DNA from: Lachnospiraceae bacterium
GTDB taxonomy: Bacteria; Bacillota; Clostridia; Lachnospirales; Lachnospiraceae
Length of the DNA stretch: 64,000 nucleotides
Assembly: GCA_022790855.1 (NCBI GenBank)
Contig: JAAVYA010000005.1
Span: 1-64,000 of the forward strand
Direction: 5' to 3'
Shown here: positions 10,218 to 20,945 of the stretch, piece after piece
Layout: each line of letters opens with the position of its first letter
Position numbering within the stretch: position 1 is the stretch's first letter
Program-made: the position numbers and the translations under genes
Notes under the pieces: generated by a model
Told to the model about the DNA's origin: nothing
What the model saw: only the letters and a program-made list of their open reading frames with translations
The model's database searches: none

Positions 10218-11678
10218 TCACCCCTTCACCGGTTCACTGGTAAGCATCATCCCCAATTTTTTGAACGTCTGGATATCCACGGCGGACAACATAACAGAAG
10301 TATGAACCTGGCAGTCCTTCAGAGCCGGCAGCATTTCCATGGCCTTTTGGGCGTTGGCGTCCTTGCTGGTGCACATGGAAAGGGCGATCAGCACCTCGTC
10401 CGTATGAAGCCGGGGGTTTCTGCTCCCCAGGTAATCCACTTTTAATTTCTGAATGGGAGCGACTACTTCCGGGGCGATCAGGTGAACTTCCTTGGGAATG
10501 TGTGCAAGCTCTTTCAGGGAATTCAGAAGCACTGCGGCGGAAGCGCCCAGCAAAGGCGTGGTTTTCCCAGTGATAATTTTGCCGTTGTTCAGTTCAATGG
10601 CAGCGCATGGAACGGAAAGACTGGCGGCTCGGGTGTTGGCAGCTACGGTAACCTTCCGGTCCTCCGGGGAAATCTTTGCCTGTTTCATAATCAGTTCGAT
10701 TTTCAGCACCTCATTCTCCTGGCATTCATCTTTGGCCAGGCGGTTCAGGGAGGCGTAGTAGCGGCGCAGAATCTCCATATTGGAGGCTTCCCGGCAGGCT
10801 TCGTCGTCAACGATACAGTTTCCGGCCATATTTACCCCCATATCGGTGGGGGATTTATAGGGATTCTCCCCATAAATTTTTTCAAACATAGCGTCCAGCA
10901 CCGGGAAGATCTCGATATCCCGGTTATAATTGACGGTTGTCTCCCCATAGGCTTCCAGATGGAAGGGGTCGATCATGTTCACGTCGTTCAAATCTGCGGT
11001 GGCCGCTTCGTAGGCCAGATTGATGGGGTGTTTTAGGGGCACGTTCCAAATGGGGAAGGTTTCGTATTTGGCATATCCGGCCTTGATGCCCCGTTGGTTG
11101 TCGTGGTAGAGCTGAGACAGGCAGGTGGCCATTTTTCCGCTGCCCGGGCCCGGAGCCGTAATGACAACCAGGGGTCTTGAGGTCTCTATGTAGTCGTTTT
11201 TTCCATACCCGTCTTCACTGACAATCAACGGTATATTAGAAGGATATCCGGGAATTGTATAGTGGAGATATACCCGGATATTCCGTTTTTCCAGCTTGCT
11301 TTTGAACTGGGCGGCGCTGTTTTGGCCCTCGTAGTGGGTGATTACTACGCTGCCAAAATAAAGGCCCCGGGATTCAAAGGCGGATTTCAGCCGCAGTACG
11401 TCCATTTCGTAGGTGATGCCTAAGTCTCCCCGGATTTTATTTTTTTCAATATCGGCGGCGCTGATCACAATGACGATCTCCGCCTGTCCGGCTAACTGCA
11501 TCAGCATACGCAGCTTGCTGTCCGGTGCAAAGCCCGGAAGAACCCGGGAGGCGTGGTAATCGTCGAATAGTTTTCCGCCAAATTCCAGGTACAGCTTGTC
11601 CCCGAATTTGTTGATGCGTTCCATGATATGTTGTGATTGAAGCCGGATGTATGCTTCATTGTCAAATCCTGTTTTCAT
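10218..11678 (-). CDS. DUF1846 family protein
   Basis: A 486-residue soluble protein matching the DUF1846 family in length and in its opening (MKTGFDNEAYIRLQSQHI) and in the P-loop-like APGPGSGKMATCLSQL. The family is common in Firmicutes and its biochemical role is not established; structures show a Rossmann-like fold and a nucleotide-binding appearance. The gene starts 4 bases after the pyrG stop with AAAGGT upstream, so it is cotranscribed with CTP synthase, which suggests a link to nucleotide metabolism (inference). It ends in the convergent region at 10218. Confidence 0.88.
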   Translation of the reverse strand: MKTGFDNEAYIRLQSQHIMERINKFGDKLYLEFGGKLFDDYHASRVLPGFAPDSKLRMLMQLAGQAEIVIVISAADIEKNKIRGDLGITYEMDVLRLKSAFESRGLYFGSVVITHYEGQNSAAQFKSKLEKRNIRVYLHYTIPGYPSNIPLIVSEDGYGKNDYIETSRPLVVITAPGPGSGKMATCLSQLYHDNQRGIKAGYAKYETFPIWNVPLKHPINLAYEAATADLNDVNMIDPFHLEAYGETTVNYNRDIEIFPVLDAMFEKIYGENPYKSPTDMGVNMAGNCIVDDEACREASNMEILRRYYASLNRLAKDECQENEVLKIELIMKQAKISPEDRKVTVAANTRAASLSVPCAAIELNNGKIITGKTTPLLGASAAVLLNSLKELAHIPKEVHLIAPEVVAPIQKLKVDYLGSRNPRLHTDEVLIALSMCTSKDANAQKAMEMLPALKDCQVHTSVMLSAVDIQTFKKLGMMLTSEPVKG

Positions 11679-11682
11679 TTGC

Positions 11683-13293
11683 TTACCTTTCGCGTTTACA
11701 GCGGATGGAGGCTTCTATGAAGCCTTTGAACAATGGGTGCGGGCGGTTGGGGCGGGACTTCAGCTCAGGATGTGCCTGAGTGGCTACAAACCAGGGATGA
11801 GAGGGGAGTTCTACCATTTCTACGATCCTTCCGTCCGGAGAAAGGCCGGAAAGCTGCATGCCTTTTTCCGTAAGAATGTGGCGGTAATCATTGTTGACCT
11901 CGTAGCGGTGGCGGTGTCTTTCGTGAATGGTGTCTGTGCCATAGAGCCGATAGGATGTGCTGGACGTATCCAGTACGCAGGGATAGGAGCCGAGACGCAG
12001 CGTTCCCCCAATGTCTTCGATGCCGTTCTGATCCGGCATCAATGCGATGACCGGATGGGTGGTGGAAGAATCAAGTTCAATGCTGTGGGCGCCGTTTAGG
12101 CCGCAGACATGGCGGGCAAATTCCACAATGGCTAGCTGCATGCCCAAGCAGATTCCCAAAAACGGGATGTTGTTTTCCCGGGCGTATTGGATCGCGGCAA
12201 CCTTTCCCTCGATGCCACGGCTGCCGAAGCCTCCGGGAACCAGGACGCCCTGAACCCTTCCCAGGGTTTCTTCCATATTTTCCCAGGATAAACGCTCGGA
12301 ATCCACCCATTTGATATTCACGGTGGCCAGGGATGCAATGCCGCCGTGTTTTAGAGCCTCTGCCACGGAAATATAAGCGTCGTGGAGCTGGGTGTATTTT
12401 CCAACTAATGCAATTTCCACTTCCTGGGTGGGATGGCGAAGCGCATGCACCATATCCGTCCAATCCGCAAGATCTGGTTTGGGGCAGGGAAGATGGAGAC
12501 ATTCGCATGCGACCTGGGCCAGATGTTCCTGCTCCATGGCAAGAGGCGCTTCATAGAGATATTCCACGTCCAGATTTTGCAGCACGTGGCTATTTGGCAC
12601 ATTACAAAATAAAGCAATTTTGTCTTTAATTCCCTGGTCTAGGGGATATTCGGAACGGCAAACAATAAGGTCAGGACGAAGTCCCATGCCCTGCAGTTCT
12701 TTTACACTGGCTTGGGTGGGTTTTGTTTTCATTTCACCGGAAGCCCGGATATATGGAATCAAGGTGACGTGAATTAAAATCGCATTTTCCGGACCCACTT
12801 CATGCTGAAATTGCCGGATGGATTCCAGAAAAGGCTGGCTTTCAATATCTCCTACGGTGCCGCCTACTTCAATGATGGCAATGTGGGTGTCTTCCGTGGT
12901 AAAATTCCGGTAAAACCGGCTTTTGATCTCATTTGTAATATGGGGGATCACCTGGACGGTGCCTCCTCCATAGTCTCCCCGGCGCTCTTTCTGGAGTACG
13001 CTCCAATAGATTTTTCCGGTGGTGACATTGGAATTTTTATTTAAGCTTTCATCGATAAAACGTTCATAATGCCCCAAATCCAAATCTGTCTCGGCCCCGT
13101 CGTCGGTGACAAAAACCTCTCCGTGCTGGATGGGGTTCATAGTTCCCGGGTCGATATTAATGTAGGGATCAAATTTCTGCATGGTTACGGTGTATCCCCG
13201 GGCTTTCAGCAGGCGTCCTAAGGATGCTGCGGTAATGCCTTTTCCCAGGCCGGATACGACCCCACCGGTGACGAAAACGTATTTTACGGACAT
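11683..13293 (-). CDS. pyrG: CTP synthase
   Basis: A 536-residue enzyme that makes CTP from UTP, ATP and glutamine. The N-terminal synthetase domain begins [19 protein letters not shown] and spans about 265 residues; the C-terminal class I glutamine amidotransferase domain has the catalytic Cys in FLGICLGMQ and the His-Glu pair in [10 protein letters not shown]. Length is normal for the family. AGGAGG precedes the ATG by 8 bases. A TATAAT box on the minus strand (13331-13336) with a weak -35 marks the promoter. I did not see the G-rich start and CTP-sensitive attenuator known from Bacillus pyrG. Confidence 0.97.
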   Translation of the reverse strand: MSVKYVFVTGGVVSGLGKGITAASLGRLLKARGYTVTMQKFDPYINIDPGTMNPIQHGEVFVTDDGAETDLDLGHYERFIDESLNKNSNVTTGKIYWSVLQKERRGDYGGGTVQVIPHITNEIKSRFYRNFTTEDTHIAIIEVGGTVGDIESQPFLESIRQFQHEVGPENAILIHVTLIPYIRASGEMKTKPTQASVKELQGMGLRPDLIVCRSEYPLDQGIKDKIALFCNVPNSHVLQNLDVEYLYEAPLAMEQEHLAQVACECLHLPCPKPDLADWTDMVHALRHPTQEVEIALVGKYTQLHDAYISVAEALKHGGIASLATVNIKWVDSERLSWENMEETLGRVQGVLVPGGFGSRGIEGKVAAIQYARENNIPFLGICLGMQLAIVEFARHVCGLNGAHSIELDSSTTHPVIALMPDQNGIEDIGGTLRLGSYPCVLDTSSTSYRLYGTDTIHERHRHRYEVNNDYRHILTEKGMQLSGLSPDGRIVEMVELPSHPWFVATQAHPELKSRPNRPHPLFKGFIEASIRCKRER

Positions 13294-13422
13294 TATTTTA
13301 TCCTCCTATGAAATAAAAAATAACCAATATATTATACAACCTGCGCACAAGGAAATCCAGACTTTCCGTGAAAAAGTTTAGAAAAAGTTTAGAAAAAACA
13401 AGAAAAGTTCATGAAGAAGATA

Positions 13423-13451
13423 TTGATTTTCCCATTCATTCAACATATAAT
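13423..13451 (+). promoter_or_regulatory. Promoter of ftsH
   Basis: TTGATT at 13423-13428 and TATAAT at 13446-13451 with a 17-base spacer, 50 bases before the ftsH start. Upstream, at about 13367-13395, the A-rich stretch contains two copies of AAAAAGTTTAG in tandem, resembling an UP element. Confidence 0.75.
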
Positions 13452-13501
13452 AAAGGACATATTGCAGAGCATGTCTGGAATATGGAGGAGGACCAGGACA
13501 G

Positions 13502-16051
13502 ATGGATAACAAAGGAAACAATAATCAAAATAGCAACAATAATAGAAATGGCATGACGCTTTTGATATTTATTTTGGCGGCGCTGGTGGTGCTTTTTATT
13601 GCAAGCATGATTAGCAGCGGGATAACCAAGATGACCAACCAGAAGATTACCTATACCCAATTCAAGGAGCTGGTAGAGGAAGACCGTGTGGAGAAGGTGG
13701 AATTTAAGTCCGGTTTGATTCATATTACGCCTAAGACAAAGGAAGGCCAGATTGCCTTAATAACATATTATGCCGTACAGTTGGATGACGAGGGGCTTTT
13801 GCCGCTTTTGGACGAGCATGGAGTGGATTATGAGGGAATCCAGGCCAGCGCTACCACTAATTTTCTATATAATATCTTAAGTTTTGTAATACCGATCGCC
13901 ATTTGCTGGATCCTTTTAGCCTTCGTGATGCGCCGGATGGGCGGCGGAGGCGGCGTCATGGGCGTCGGCAAAAGCAATGCCAAAGTTTATGTGGAGAAGC
14001 AGACGGGAGTGACCTTTAAGGATGTGGCCGGACAGGATGAGGCCAAGGAGTCTTTACAGGAAGTTGTGGATTTTCTTCATAACCCTACGAAGTATACGGA
14101 TATTGGGGCGAAGCTTCCCAAAGGTGCGCTGCTGGTGGGGCCTCCCGGTACCGGCAAGACGCTGCTGGCCAAAGCTGTGGCGGGGGAGGCCAAGGTGCCC
14201 TTTTTCTCCCTGGCCGGTTCGGATTTTGTGGAGATGTTTGTGGGGGTGGGTGCGTCCCGTGTCCGGGATCTGTTTAAAGAGGCACAGAAGCATGCCCCCT
14301 GTATTGTATTTATTGACGAGATTGACGCTATCGGAAAGAGCCGTGATACCAGATACGGCGGAAATGACGAACGGGAACAGACGTTGAATCAGCTTTTGGC
14401 AGAGATGGACGGCTTTGATACTTCCAAGGGCGTTTTGATCCTTGCGGCTACCAACCGCCCGGAGGTGCTGGATAAGGCGCTGCTTCGGCCGGGACGTTTT
14501 GACCGGAGAATTATCGTGGACAAGCCGGATTTAAAAGGCCGGAAAGAGACCTTGAAGGTACACTCCAAGAATGTGCTGATGGATGATTCCGTGGATTTGG
14601 ACGCCATTGCTTTGGCGACTTCAGGCGCGGTGGGTTCCGACCTTGCTAATATGATCAATGAAGCCGCCATCAATGCGGTAAAAAGCGGCAGGAAATACGT
14701 GAACCAGTCGGATTTATTTGAATCTGTGGAAGTAGTCATTGCCGGAAAAGAGAAAAAAGACCGGATTATGGGGCCAAAGGAGAAGAAGCTGGTAGCTTAT
14801 CATGAAGTAGGCCATGCATTGGTCACTGCATTGCAGAAGGATGCGGAGCCGGTGCAGAAGATTACGATTATTCCCAGAACCAAGGGCGCTTTGGGATATA
14901 CGATGCAGGTGCCGGAGGAAGAGAAATTTTTAATGACCAAGAATGAGCTGGTAGCCCATCTTGTGACTTACATGGGAGGCCGTGCGGCGGAGGAGATCGT
15001 ATTTGATTCCGTCACTACAGGGGCGTCCAACGACATTGAGCAGGCCACCAAGATCGCCCGGGCTATGGTGACTCAGTATGGTATGTCCGAGAAGTTCGGA
15101 CTGATGGGGCTTGTCACCGTGGAGAATCAGTATTTGGATGGCAGGGCGTCTCTAAACTGCGGGGAAGAGACGGCTGCCCAGATTGATAAAGAAGTAATGG
15201 CAATCCTTCAGGAAAGCTATGCCCAGGCGAAAGAACTGCTTTTGGAAAATCGCAGCGTATTGGATGAGATTGCGGAATATCTGTATGAACATGAGACGAT
15301 CACAGGAAAAGAATTTATGGATATTTTCCGCCGTTTGAAGGGGCTTCCGCCGGAAGCAGAGAAAAAGGAGCAGGAGAAAGAGAGCCATATTAATTTTAAG
15401 GAAGCAGATCCCCAGCCGGTAGTCCGGGAGGTGCCAAAGCAAGAACCAAAGACGTCCCCCGAACCGGAATCAAGCCCTGCCATAAGCGCACAGGATGAAA
15501 CAGAAGAACCGGTCAGTGAGACAATTTCCATTATAAATGAGGTCAAAGCCGTAGAACCTTTGGAGCCAGAAGAAGAGTTTATGGTAAATACCCTGGAGCT
15601 GGAACCGGAGGAGCTAATGCAGGAGAGCCGTGAAACAGAATTATCCGCAGAAGTGGAGAAAGAGGAGCAAACAGTGGTTCCGGAGAAACAACCTCATACG
15701 CCTGTGGAAAAGCAGCCGCCAGTGGAAACGGTAAAAATACAGTCTCCTATAGAAAAGAAACAACCTGCGCAGCCAGTTCCGGTCCCCAAGCAGCCCGTCA
15801 AAAAAGAGCAGCGATCCACTATAAAAACTCCTCAGCCCGTGAGGCAGCAGACCGTCTCACGGCCAATAGCGCAGCAGCTTTCCGCAGAGCTGTCGTCAGA
15901 GCTGGGAGCAGAGAAAAAGCCGGCGGCAAAACCCTTGCCAAAGCAGCCGGCGTCATCCAGGGAAATTCCCATGACGGAAGACGGGAAACCTCTATCCGCC
16001 TTAGAAATGCTAAAAAGAATGAGCGAACAGCCAACCAAGGATAAACGCTAG
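13502..16051 (+). CDS. ftsH: ATP-dependent zinc metalloprotease FtsH
   Basis: An 849-residue membrane protease that degrades misfolded and regulatory membrane and cytosolic proteins. It has two transmembrane helices (about 14-36 and 121-143) around an external domain, an AAA+ module with Walker A GPPGTGKT (213-220), Walker [10 protein letters not shown] and the SRH ([20 protein letters not shown]), and the zinc site HEVGH (434-438) with the third ligand Asp511. The catalytic part ends near residue 620. A further 230 residues, rich in Glu, Pro, Lys and Gln and probably disordered, follow; usual FtsH is 600-660 residues. GGAGGA precedes the ATG by about 10 bases. Confidence 0.97.
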   Translation: MDNKGNNNQNSNNNRNGMTLLIFILAALVVLFIASMISSGITKMTNQKITYTQFKELVEEDRVEKVEFKSGLIHITPKTKEGQIALITYYAVQLDDEGLLPLLDEHGVDYEGIQASATTNFLYNILSFVIPIAICWILLAFVMRRMGGGGGVMGVGKSNAKVYVEKQTGVTFKDVAGQDEAKESLQEVVDFLHNPTKYTDIGAKLPKGALLVGPPGTGKTLLAKAVAGEAKVPFFSLAGSDFVEMFVGVGASRVRDLFKEAQKHAPCIVFIDEIDAIGKSRDTRYGGNDEREQTLNQLLAEMDGFDTSKGVLILAATNRPEVLDKALLRPGRFDRRIIVDKPDLKGRKETLKVHSKNVLMDDSVDLDAIALATSGAVGSDLANMINEAAINAVKSGRKYVNQSDLFESVEVVIAGKEKKDRIMGPKEKKLVAYHEVGHALVTALQKDAEPVQKITIIPRTKGALGYTMQVPEEEKFLMTKNELVAHLVTYMGGRAAEEIVFDSVTTGASNDIEQATKIARAMVTQYGMSEKFGLMGLVTVENQYLDGRASLNCGEETAAQIDKEVMAILQESYAQAKELLLENRSVLDEIAEYLYEHETITGKEFMDIFRRLKGLPPEAEKKEQEKESHINFKEADPQPVVREVPKQEPKTSPEPESSPAISAQDETEEPVSETISIINEVKAVEPLEPEEEFMVNTLELEPEELMQESRETELSAEVEKEEQTVVPEKQPHTPVEKQPPVETVKIQSPIEKKQPAQPVPVPKQPVKKEQRSTIKTPQPVRQQTVSRPIAQQLSAELSSELGAEKKPAAKPLPKQPASSREIPMTEDGKPLSALEMLKRMSEQPTKDKR

Positions 16052-16113
16052 TACAGTCTTGCGTTTAACATTTCATTTACTACTGCGAAGAAGATTATGT
16101 ATTTCGGTACCCA

Positions 16114-16293
16114 GGCAATTCCACGGAACTCTTTCCCAAAGCAAATAGGTGGGGCGCTTTTTGGAGAAACGGAATTCACTGCTTGCGCAGGCTTAGGGAT
16201 GAAGGCTTTCCCGAATCCCTTAGCCGCGGTTAGCAGTTAGTCCGCTTCTTCGCCGCTCCCAGTTTGCGTGGGAAAGAGTTCCGCGGAATTGCC
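16114..16293. repeat. 180-bp inverted-repeat element before uvrC
   Basis: The 300-base gap between ftsH and uvrC holds 25-base arms at 16114-16138 and 16269-16293 that pair at 24 of 25 positions. The stem continues inward with GCAAA (16141-16145) and TTTGC (16263-16267). A second 9-base pair, GCGAAGAAG (about 16085-16093) with CTTCTTCGC (16244-16252), interleaves with it. No coding sequence fits inside. It looks like a small non-autonomous element or a large structured RNA leader; it lies between the ftsH stop and the uvrC start. Confidence 0.7.
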
Positions 16294-16351
16294 GTCCGTA
16301 TCCAAATCCATATCATCCTACCAAAGTATCATTCAATCTATCGGAGGCCCC

Positions 16352-18223
16352 ATGTTTGATATCCAAGAAGAATTAAAAAAGCTTCCGGCCAAGCCGGGAG
16401 TCTATATCATGCATGATAAAGTAGATGCAATCATATATATTGGCAAAGCAGTCAGCCTGCGGAACCGGGTACGCCAGTATTTTCGGCCCAGCCACAGCGA
16501 GGGCATCAAAAAAGATCAGATGGTAAAACAAATTCAGCGTTTTGAATATATTATTACGGATTCCGAGCTGGAAGCGCTGATTTTGGAATGCAATTTGATC
16601 AAAGAACACAGACCCAAATATAATACCATGCTGCGGGATGATAAATCGTACCCGTATATCAGAGTGACACTGGGGGAGGAATTTCCCAGGGTCCTTTTTT
16701 CACGTCAGATGAAAAAAGATAAATCAAAATATTTTGGGCCTTATACCAGCGCAGGAGCGGTGAAGGATACGATAGATCTGCTGCAGAAGCTTTATCAGCT
16801 TCGGACTTGCAGCCGTGTGCTTCCCAGAGATACGGGAAAAGAACGCCCTTGTTTGAATTATCACATCAAACAGTGCCTGGGGCCGTGCCAGGGGTATGTT
16901 GCTCAGGAAGCTTACCGGAAACAAATTGATGGAGCGGTCTCTTTTTTAAATGGAAATTACGATCCGGTGATTCGGGAGCTGGAGGAAAAAATGAACCGGT
17001 GCGCCCAGGAAATGGAATTTGAAAAGGCCATAGAATATCGGGAATTGAAAAACAGCGTTACCCAGATCGCCCAAAAACAGAAAATTACCAATTCCGATGG
17101 AGAGGACAAGGATATCATCGCCGTAGCATGTGACGACAGAGATGCGGTGGTACAGATATTTTTTGTGCGGGAAGGTTTATTGATCGGACGGGATCATTTT
17201 CATGTAACGATTGCCCCAGGGGATACCAGAACTCAGATTTTAGCGGCGTTCCTCAAACAATTTTATGCTGGGACGCCTTATATTCCACGGGAAATTATGC
17301 TTCAGGAGGACGTGGAGGAATCGGAGGTGATCACCCAGTGGCTGACAACCAGGCGGGGAGGCCGGGTTTACCTTCGTGTTCCAAAGAAGGGAACCAAAGA
17401 AAGGCTTGTGGAGTTAGCGGCCAAGAATGCATGGCTGGTGTTGAGCCAGGATAAAGAAAAAATCAAACGGGAAGAAGGGCGTACCATTGGAGCTTTGAAA
17501 GAAATCGCCGGACTTCTGGAGCTTGAGGGCGTTTCCAGGATCGAGGCCTATGATATTTCCAATATTAACGGCTTTGAGACCGTGGGTTCTATGATTGTCT
17601 ATGAGAAGGGAAAGCCACGGCGTAGCGATTACCGGAAATTCAAGCTGCGTACCGTGTCAGGGCCGGATGATTACGGTTCCATGTACGAGGTGCTCACCAG
17701 GCGTTTTTCCCATGGGATGAAAGAAAAAGAAATGTTAAAAGAAAAAGATATGTCGGAGGAATACGGAAGCTTTACACGTTTCCCGGATCTGATCATGATG
17801 GACGGAGGAAAAGGGCAGGTAAATATTGCGTTGCGGGTATTGGACGAATTGCATCTTCATATTCCGGTGTGCGGCATGGTAAAGGACGATAATCACAGGA
17901 CGCGGGGATTGTATTACAACAATGAAGAGATACCTATAGAAAGAAGCGGCGAGGGCTTTAAACTCATCACCAGGATTCAGGATGAAGCGCATCGCTTTGC
18001 CATCGAGTATCACCGTTCTTTAAGGAGTAAGGAACAGGTGCATTCCGTACTGGATGATATTCCGGGAATCGGACCTGCCAGAAGAAAGGCGCTGATGAAG
18101 GAATTTCTGTCTCTGGACGCCATAAAGGCTGCGGACAGGGAGCAGCTTGCGTCATTGCCCGCCATGAATGAGAAGGCGGCGGATGCAGTGTATGAATTTT
18201 TTCATCCGAAAGAACCAGGTTGA
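16352..18223 (+). CDS. uvrC: Excinuclease ABC subunit C
   Basis: A 623-residue nuclease that makes both incisions in nucleotide excision repair together with UvrA and UvrB. The N-terminal GIY-YIG domain has GVYIM and IIYIGKA (residues 10-90), there is a UVR motif around 205-235 ([15 protein letters not shown]) that binds UvrB, the RNase H-like C-terminal endonuclease domain, and helix-hairpin-helix repeats at the end ([14 protein letters not shown]). The start at 16352 is chosen because CGGAGG lies 6 bases upstream and the GIY-YIG domain begins immediately; an upstream in-frame start at 16268 would lie within the inverted-repeat element. Confidence 0.96.
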   Translation: MFDIQEELKKLPAKPGVYIMHDKVDAIIYIGKAVSLRNRVRQYFRPSHSEGIKKDQMVKQIQRFEYIITDSELEALILECNLIKEHRPKYNTMLRDDKSYPYIRVTLGEEFPRVLFSRQMKKDKSKYFGPYTSAGAVKDTIDLLQKLYQLRTCSRVLPRDTGKERPCLNYHIKQCLGPCQGYVAQEAYRKQIDGAVSFLNGNYDPVIRELEEKMNRCAQEMEFEKAIEYRELKNSVTQIAQKQKITNSDGEDKDIIAVACDDRDAVVQIFFVREGLLIGRDHFHVTIAPGDTRTQILAAFLKQFYAGTPYIPREIMLQEDVEESEVITQWLTTRRGGRVYLRVPKKGTKERLVELAAKNAWLVLSQDKEKIKREEGRTIGALKEIAGLLELEGVSRIEAYDISNINGFETVGSMIVYEKGKPRRSDYRKFKLRTVSGPDDYGSMYEVLTRRFSHGMKEKEMLKEKDMSEEYGSFTRFPDLIMMDGGKGQVNIALRVLDELHLHIPVCGMVKDDNHRTRGLYYNNEEIPIERSGEGFKLITRIQDEAHRFAIEYHRSLRSKEQVHSVLDDIPGIGPARRKALMKEFLSLDAIKAADREQLASLPAMNEKAADAVYEFFHPKEPG

Positions 18224-18254
18224 AGCAGAGAAATGGATATGCTATACTTAAGGC

Positions 18255-18356
18255 ATACCCAAAGGGCACACCGTATGCCACGCCCATTGGGCGGGCACTT
18301 ATGGTATACCCAAAGGGCACACCGTATGCCACGCCCATTGGGCGGGCACTTATGGT
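18255..18356. repeat. 51-bp tandem repeat pair, copy A
   Basis: Two identical 51-base units (18255-18305, 18306-18356) beginning ATACCCAAAGGGCACACCG. Within each unit CCCAAAGGGC can pair with GCCCATTGGG (one mismatch), giving a hairpin. The same family, also with period 51 and also two units, occurs at 38887-38988. Because 51 is a multiple of three, each strand can read through as a 17-residue repeat; on the minus strand it reads ARPMGVAYGVPFGY. It ends 30 bases before the hprK start, so it lies in its leader. Confidence 0.9.
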
Positions 18357-18385
18357 ATCATCAAAGGACGAAAGGGAGAACGAGA

Positions 18386-19333
18386 ATGAAAGGCGTTAGT
18401 ATAAGCAAGGTTGTTGACAAATTGAAACTAACTGTGTTCAATCCGGAAGTAGACATGAAAAAAAGGCGGATTACCTTATCGGATGTGAATCGTCCGGCCC
18501 TCCAGCTCACCGGATATTTTGAACATTTTGAAGAGAACCGCGTTCAGATCATCGGTACGGTGGAGTACACATATCTGGAACATTTGGAGGCGGAAAAGAA
18601 GCATAAGATTTATCAGGAGTTTTTGTCCTTTGACATTCCCTGCGTGATTTTCTGCCGGGAATTCCAGCCGGATGAAGAATTCCTGCGGTTGGCTACGAAG
18701 CAGGGCGTTCCGGTATTGGGAACGGGGGATGCCACCTCCACCTTTATGGCAGAATTGATCTATCATTTAAACGAAGAGCTGGCGCCTTGTATTTCCATTC
18801 ACGGAGTTTTGGTTGACGTATACGGAGAGGGCCTGCTGATCATGGGAGAAAGCGGAATCGGAAAGAGCGAGGCCGCTCTGGAGCTGATCCGCAGAGGCCA
18901 CCGGCTGGTGACGGACGATGTGGTGGAGATCCGCAAGATCAACGAGCGTACGCTGGTAGGAAGCTCTCCGGACATCACTAGATATTTTATTGAGCTGCGG
19001 GGCGTAGGAATTGTAGATGTAAAACATTTGTTTGGTGTGGAGTGCGTAAAAGAAAAGCAGAATATCGACTTGGTCATCAAACTGGAAGATTGGCGTAAAG
19101 ACAATGATTACGATCGGCTGGGCCTGGAAGAGGAATATACGGAATTTTTGGGGAATAAGGTGGTATGCCATTCTCTGCCTATCCGTCCTGGACGTAATCT
19201 TGCCGTGATCTGCGAGACAGCGGCAGTCAACCACAGACAGAAGAAAATGGGGTATAATGCGGCCCAGGAGCTTTACCGCCGAGTGCAGGCGAATCTTCAG
19301 AAGCGCAGTAATGAAGAAGAGGAAGAAGAGTAG
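18386..19333 (+). CDS. hprK: HPr kinase/phosphorylase
   Basis: A 315-residue bifunctional enzyme that phosphorylates and dephosphorylates Ser46 of HPr and Crh and so drives carbon catabolite control through CcpA. Walker A is GESGIGKS at residues 154-161, followed by the HprK signature region (RRGHRLVTDDVVEI; ELRGVGIVDV). The N-terminal DRTGG-like domain is residues 1-130. The start at 18386 has AAAGGGAG 7-8 bases upstream. An upstream in-frame start would translate the 51-bp repeats and was rejected. A HPr-like substrate with Ser46 is encoded at 23704, in the same cluster. Confidence 0.95.
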   Translation: MKGVSISKVVDKLKLTVFNPEVDMKKRRITLSDVNRPALQLTGYFEHFEENRVQIIGTVEYTYLEHLEAEKKHKIYQEFLSFDIPCVIFCREFQPDEEFLRLATKQGVPVLGTGDATSTFMAELIYHLNEELAPCISIHGVLVDVYGEGLLIMGESGIGKSEAALELIRRGHRLVTDDVVEIRKINERTLVGSSPDITRYFIELRGVGIVDVKHLFGVECVKEKQNIDLVIKLEDWRKDNDYDRLGLEEEYTEFLGNKVVCHSLPIRPGRNLAVICETAAVNHRQKKMGYNAAQELYRRVQANLQKRSNEEEEEE

Positions 19334-19419
19334 AAAATCAAAGTTCCCACTGCTTGCGGGAATAAAAAAGTGTATAACTGTATATGCAGATTAGTAATAG
19401 AAAGATGAGGTAATAAAAA

Positions 19420-20817
19420 ATGGAGAAGAAAAATGTTTGGGAAAAGTATCAGGGGGAAAGGCGGCAGGAAGTATTTGACTTCGGGGAAGGATACAAAGAG
19501 TTTCTTTCCTGCTGCAAGACAGAGCGGGAATGTGTGACTTGGCTGAAAGCCCGTGCAGAAGAAGCCGGATTCCGGGATTTGAACAAAGTCCTGAATGAGG
19601 GGGGAAAGATTGTATGCGGAGATAAGCTGTATGCGGACAACATGGGGAAGGCATTGGCGCTGTTTGTCATTGGCAGAGAGCCGCTGGAAAAGGGAATGAA
19701 CGTTTTAGGCGCACATATTGATTCTCCGCGTTTGGATATCAAGCAGATTCCGCTGTACGAAGATACCCAGATGGCATTTTTAGATACTCATTATTATGGA
19801 GGCGTCAAGAAATATCAGTGGGTGGCCCTGCCCTTGGCTCTTCATGGCGTGATCGTGAAAAAGGACGGCACCGTTGTCGATGTAAATATCGGGGAGAAAG
19901 CAGAGGATCCGGTATTTGGAGTCAGCGACCTGTTGATTCATCTGTCCGCAGAGCAGATGGAGAAAAAAGCATCTCTGGTGATTGAGGGAGAAAACCTTGA
20001 CATTCTGGTGGGAAGCATCCCTTCAGTCACATCGGAGGAGGAGAAGGAGCAGGTGAAAGAGGCCGTAAAGGCAAATATCTTGAATCTTTTAGCAGAGCAG
20101 TACCAGATAGAAGAAGATGATTTCTTGTCTGCCGAGATTGAAGCCGTACCGGCGGGAGCCGCCAGGGATTACGGGTTTGACCGCAGTATGGTTATGGGAT
20201 ACGGCCATGACGACCGTGTTTGTGCTTATCCTTCCTTTTGCGCCGTACTGGAGGCCGGGATTTGCGAGAAAACCACCGCATGCCTTCTGGTGGATAAGGA
20301 AGAAGTAGGGAGCATTGGGGCGACAGGCATGAGCTCTAAATTTTTTGAATATGTTGTAAACGAGCTTTTGGAGGCTATGGGCCAGCACACTCCGGTGGCT
20401 TTCCAGCGGGCAATGTCCAATTCTAAGGTGCTTTCCACAGATGTAAGCGCAGCTTTCGATCCTTTATTTCCCAATGTTGCGGAGAAGAAAAACGCTTCCT
20501 ATATGGGAAAGGGCCTGGTATTTAATAAGTTTACCGGTTCCAAAGGAAAAAGCGGGTGCAATGACGCCAATGCGGAGTATGTAGCGCAGCTTCGCAGAAT
20601 TATGGATGATAATGATATTTCCTTCCAGATGGCGGAATTGGGGAAAGTAGACCAGGGCGGCGGCGGAACCATTGCGTTTCTCTTTGCAAAATATGGAATG
20701 CAGGTCATTGACAGCGGAGTTTCCGTGCTGAATATGCACGCTCCCTGGGAGATTATCAGTAAAGGGGATTTGTATGAAGCAAAGCGGGGCTACACGGCGT
20801 TTTTAAAGGAAGCATAA
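19420..20817 (+). CDS. M18 family aminopeptidase
   Basis: A 465-residue cytosolic zinc aminopeptidase of the aspartyl aminopeptidase family. Visible metal and catalytic motifs are GAHIDSPRLDIK (first His/Asp), DKEEVGSIGATG (Glu pair), and the late His in NMHAPWEI. It trims N-terminal acidic residues from peptides in this family; the present specificity is inferred from family only. GATGAGG precedes the ATG by about 8 bases. It sits between hprK and murB on the same strand with short gaps, but a small hairpin at about 19341-19360 (TTCCC/GGGAA) may reduce read-through from hprK. Confidence 0.93.
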   Translation: MEKKNVWEKYQGERRQEVFDFGEGYKEFLSCCKTERECVTWLKARAEEAGFRDLNKVLNEGGKIVCGDKLYADNMGKALALFVIGREPLEKGMNVLGAHIDSPRLDIKQIPLYEDTQMAFLDTHYYGGVKKYQWVALPLALHGVIVKKDGTVVDVNIGEKAEDPVFGVSDLLIHLSAEQMEKKASLVIEGENLDILVGSIPSVTSEEEKEQVKEAVKANILNLLAEQYQIEEDDFLSAEIEAVPAGAARDYGFDRSMVMGYGHDDRVCAYPSFCAVLEAGICEKTTACLLVDKEEVGSIGATGMSSKFFEYVVNELLEAMGQHTPVAFQRAMSNSKVLSTDVSAAFDPLFPNVAEKKNASYMGKGLVFNKFTGSKGKSGCNDANAEYVAQLRRIMDDNDISFQMAELGKVDQGGGGTIAFLFAKYGMQVIDSGVSVLNMHAPWEIISKGDLYEAKRGYTAFLKEA

Positions 20818-20945
20818 AAAATAGATGGATGTAAGAAAGATAAAATGCATAAGGGCATGGACCTTTGCATAAAATTTACAATGCAGAGTCAGACAGTCCA
20901 AAGCCTTTGGGATCTACGGGTGAAGACGGAAAGGAAGGTGCAGAT

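Noticed and set aside
16268-16351. Upstream extension of uvrC
   Set aside because: It lies in the inverted-repeat element and has no ribosome binding site; the conserved protein begins at 16352.
18255-18356. CRISPR array
   Set aside because: The two units are identical end to end, with no distinct spacers between repeats, and no cas gene is present.
18233-18385. N-terminal extension of hprK that translates the 51-bp repeats
   Set aside because: The start at 18386 has a proper ribosome binding site and matches HprK; the extension is repeat sequence.
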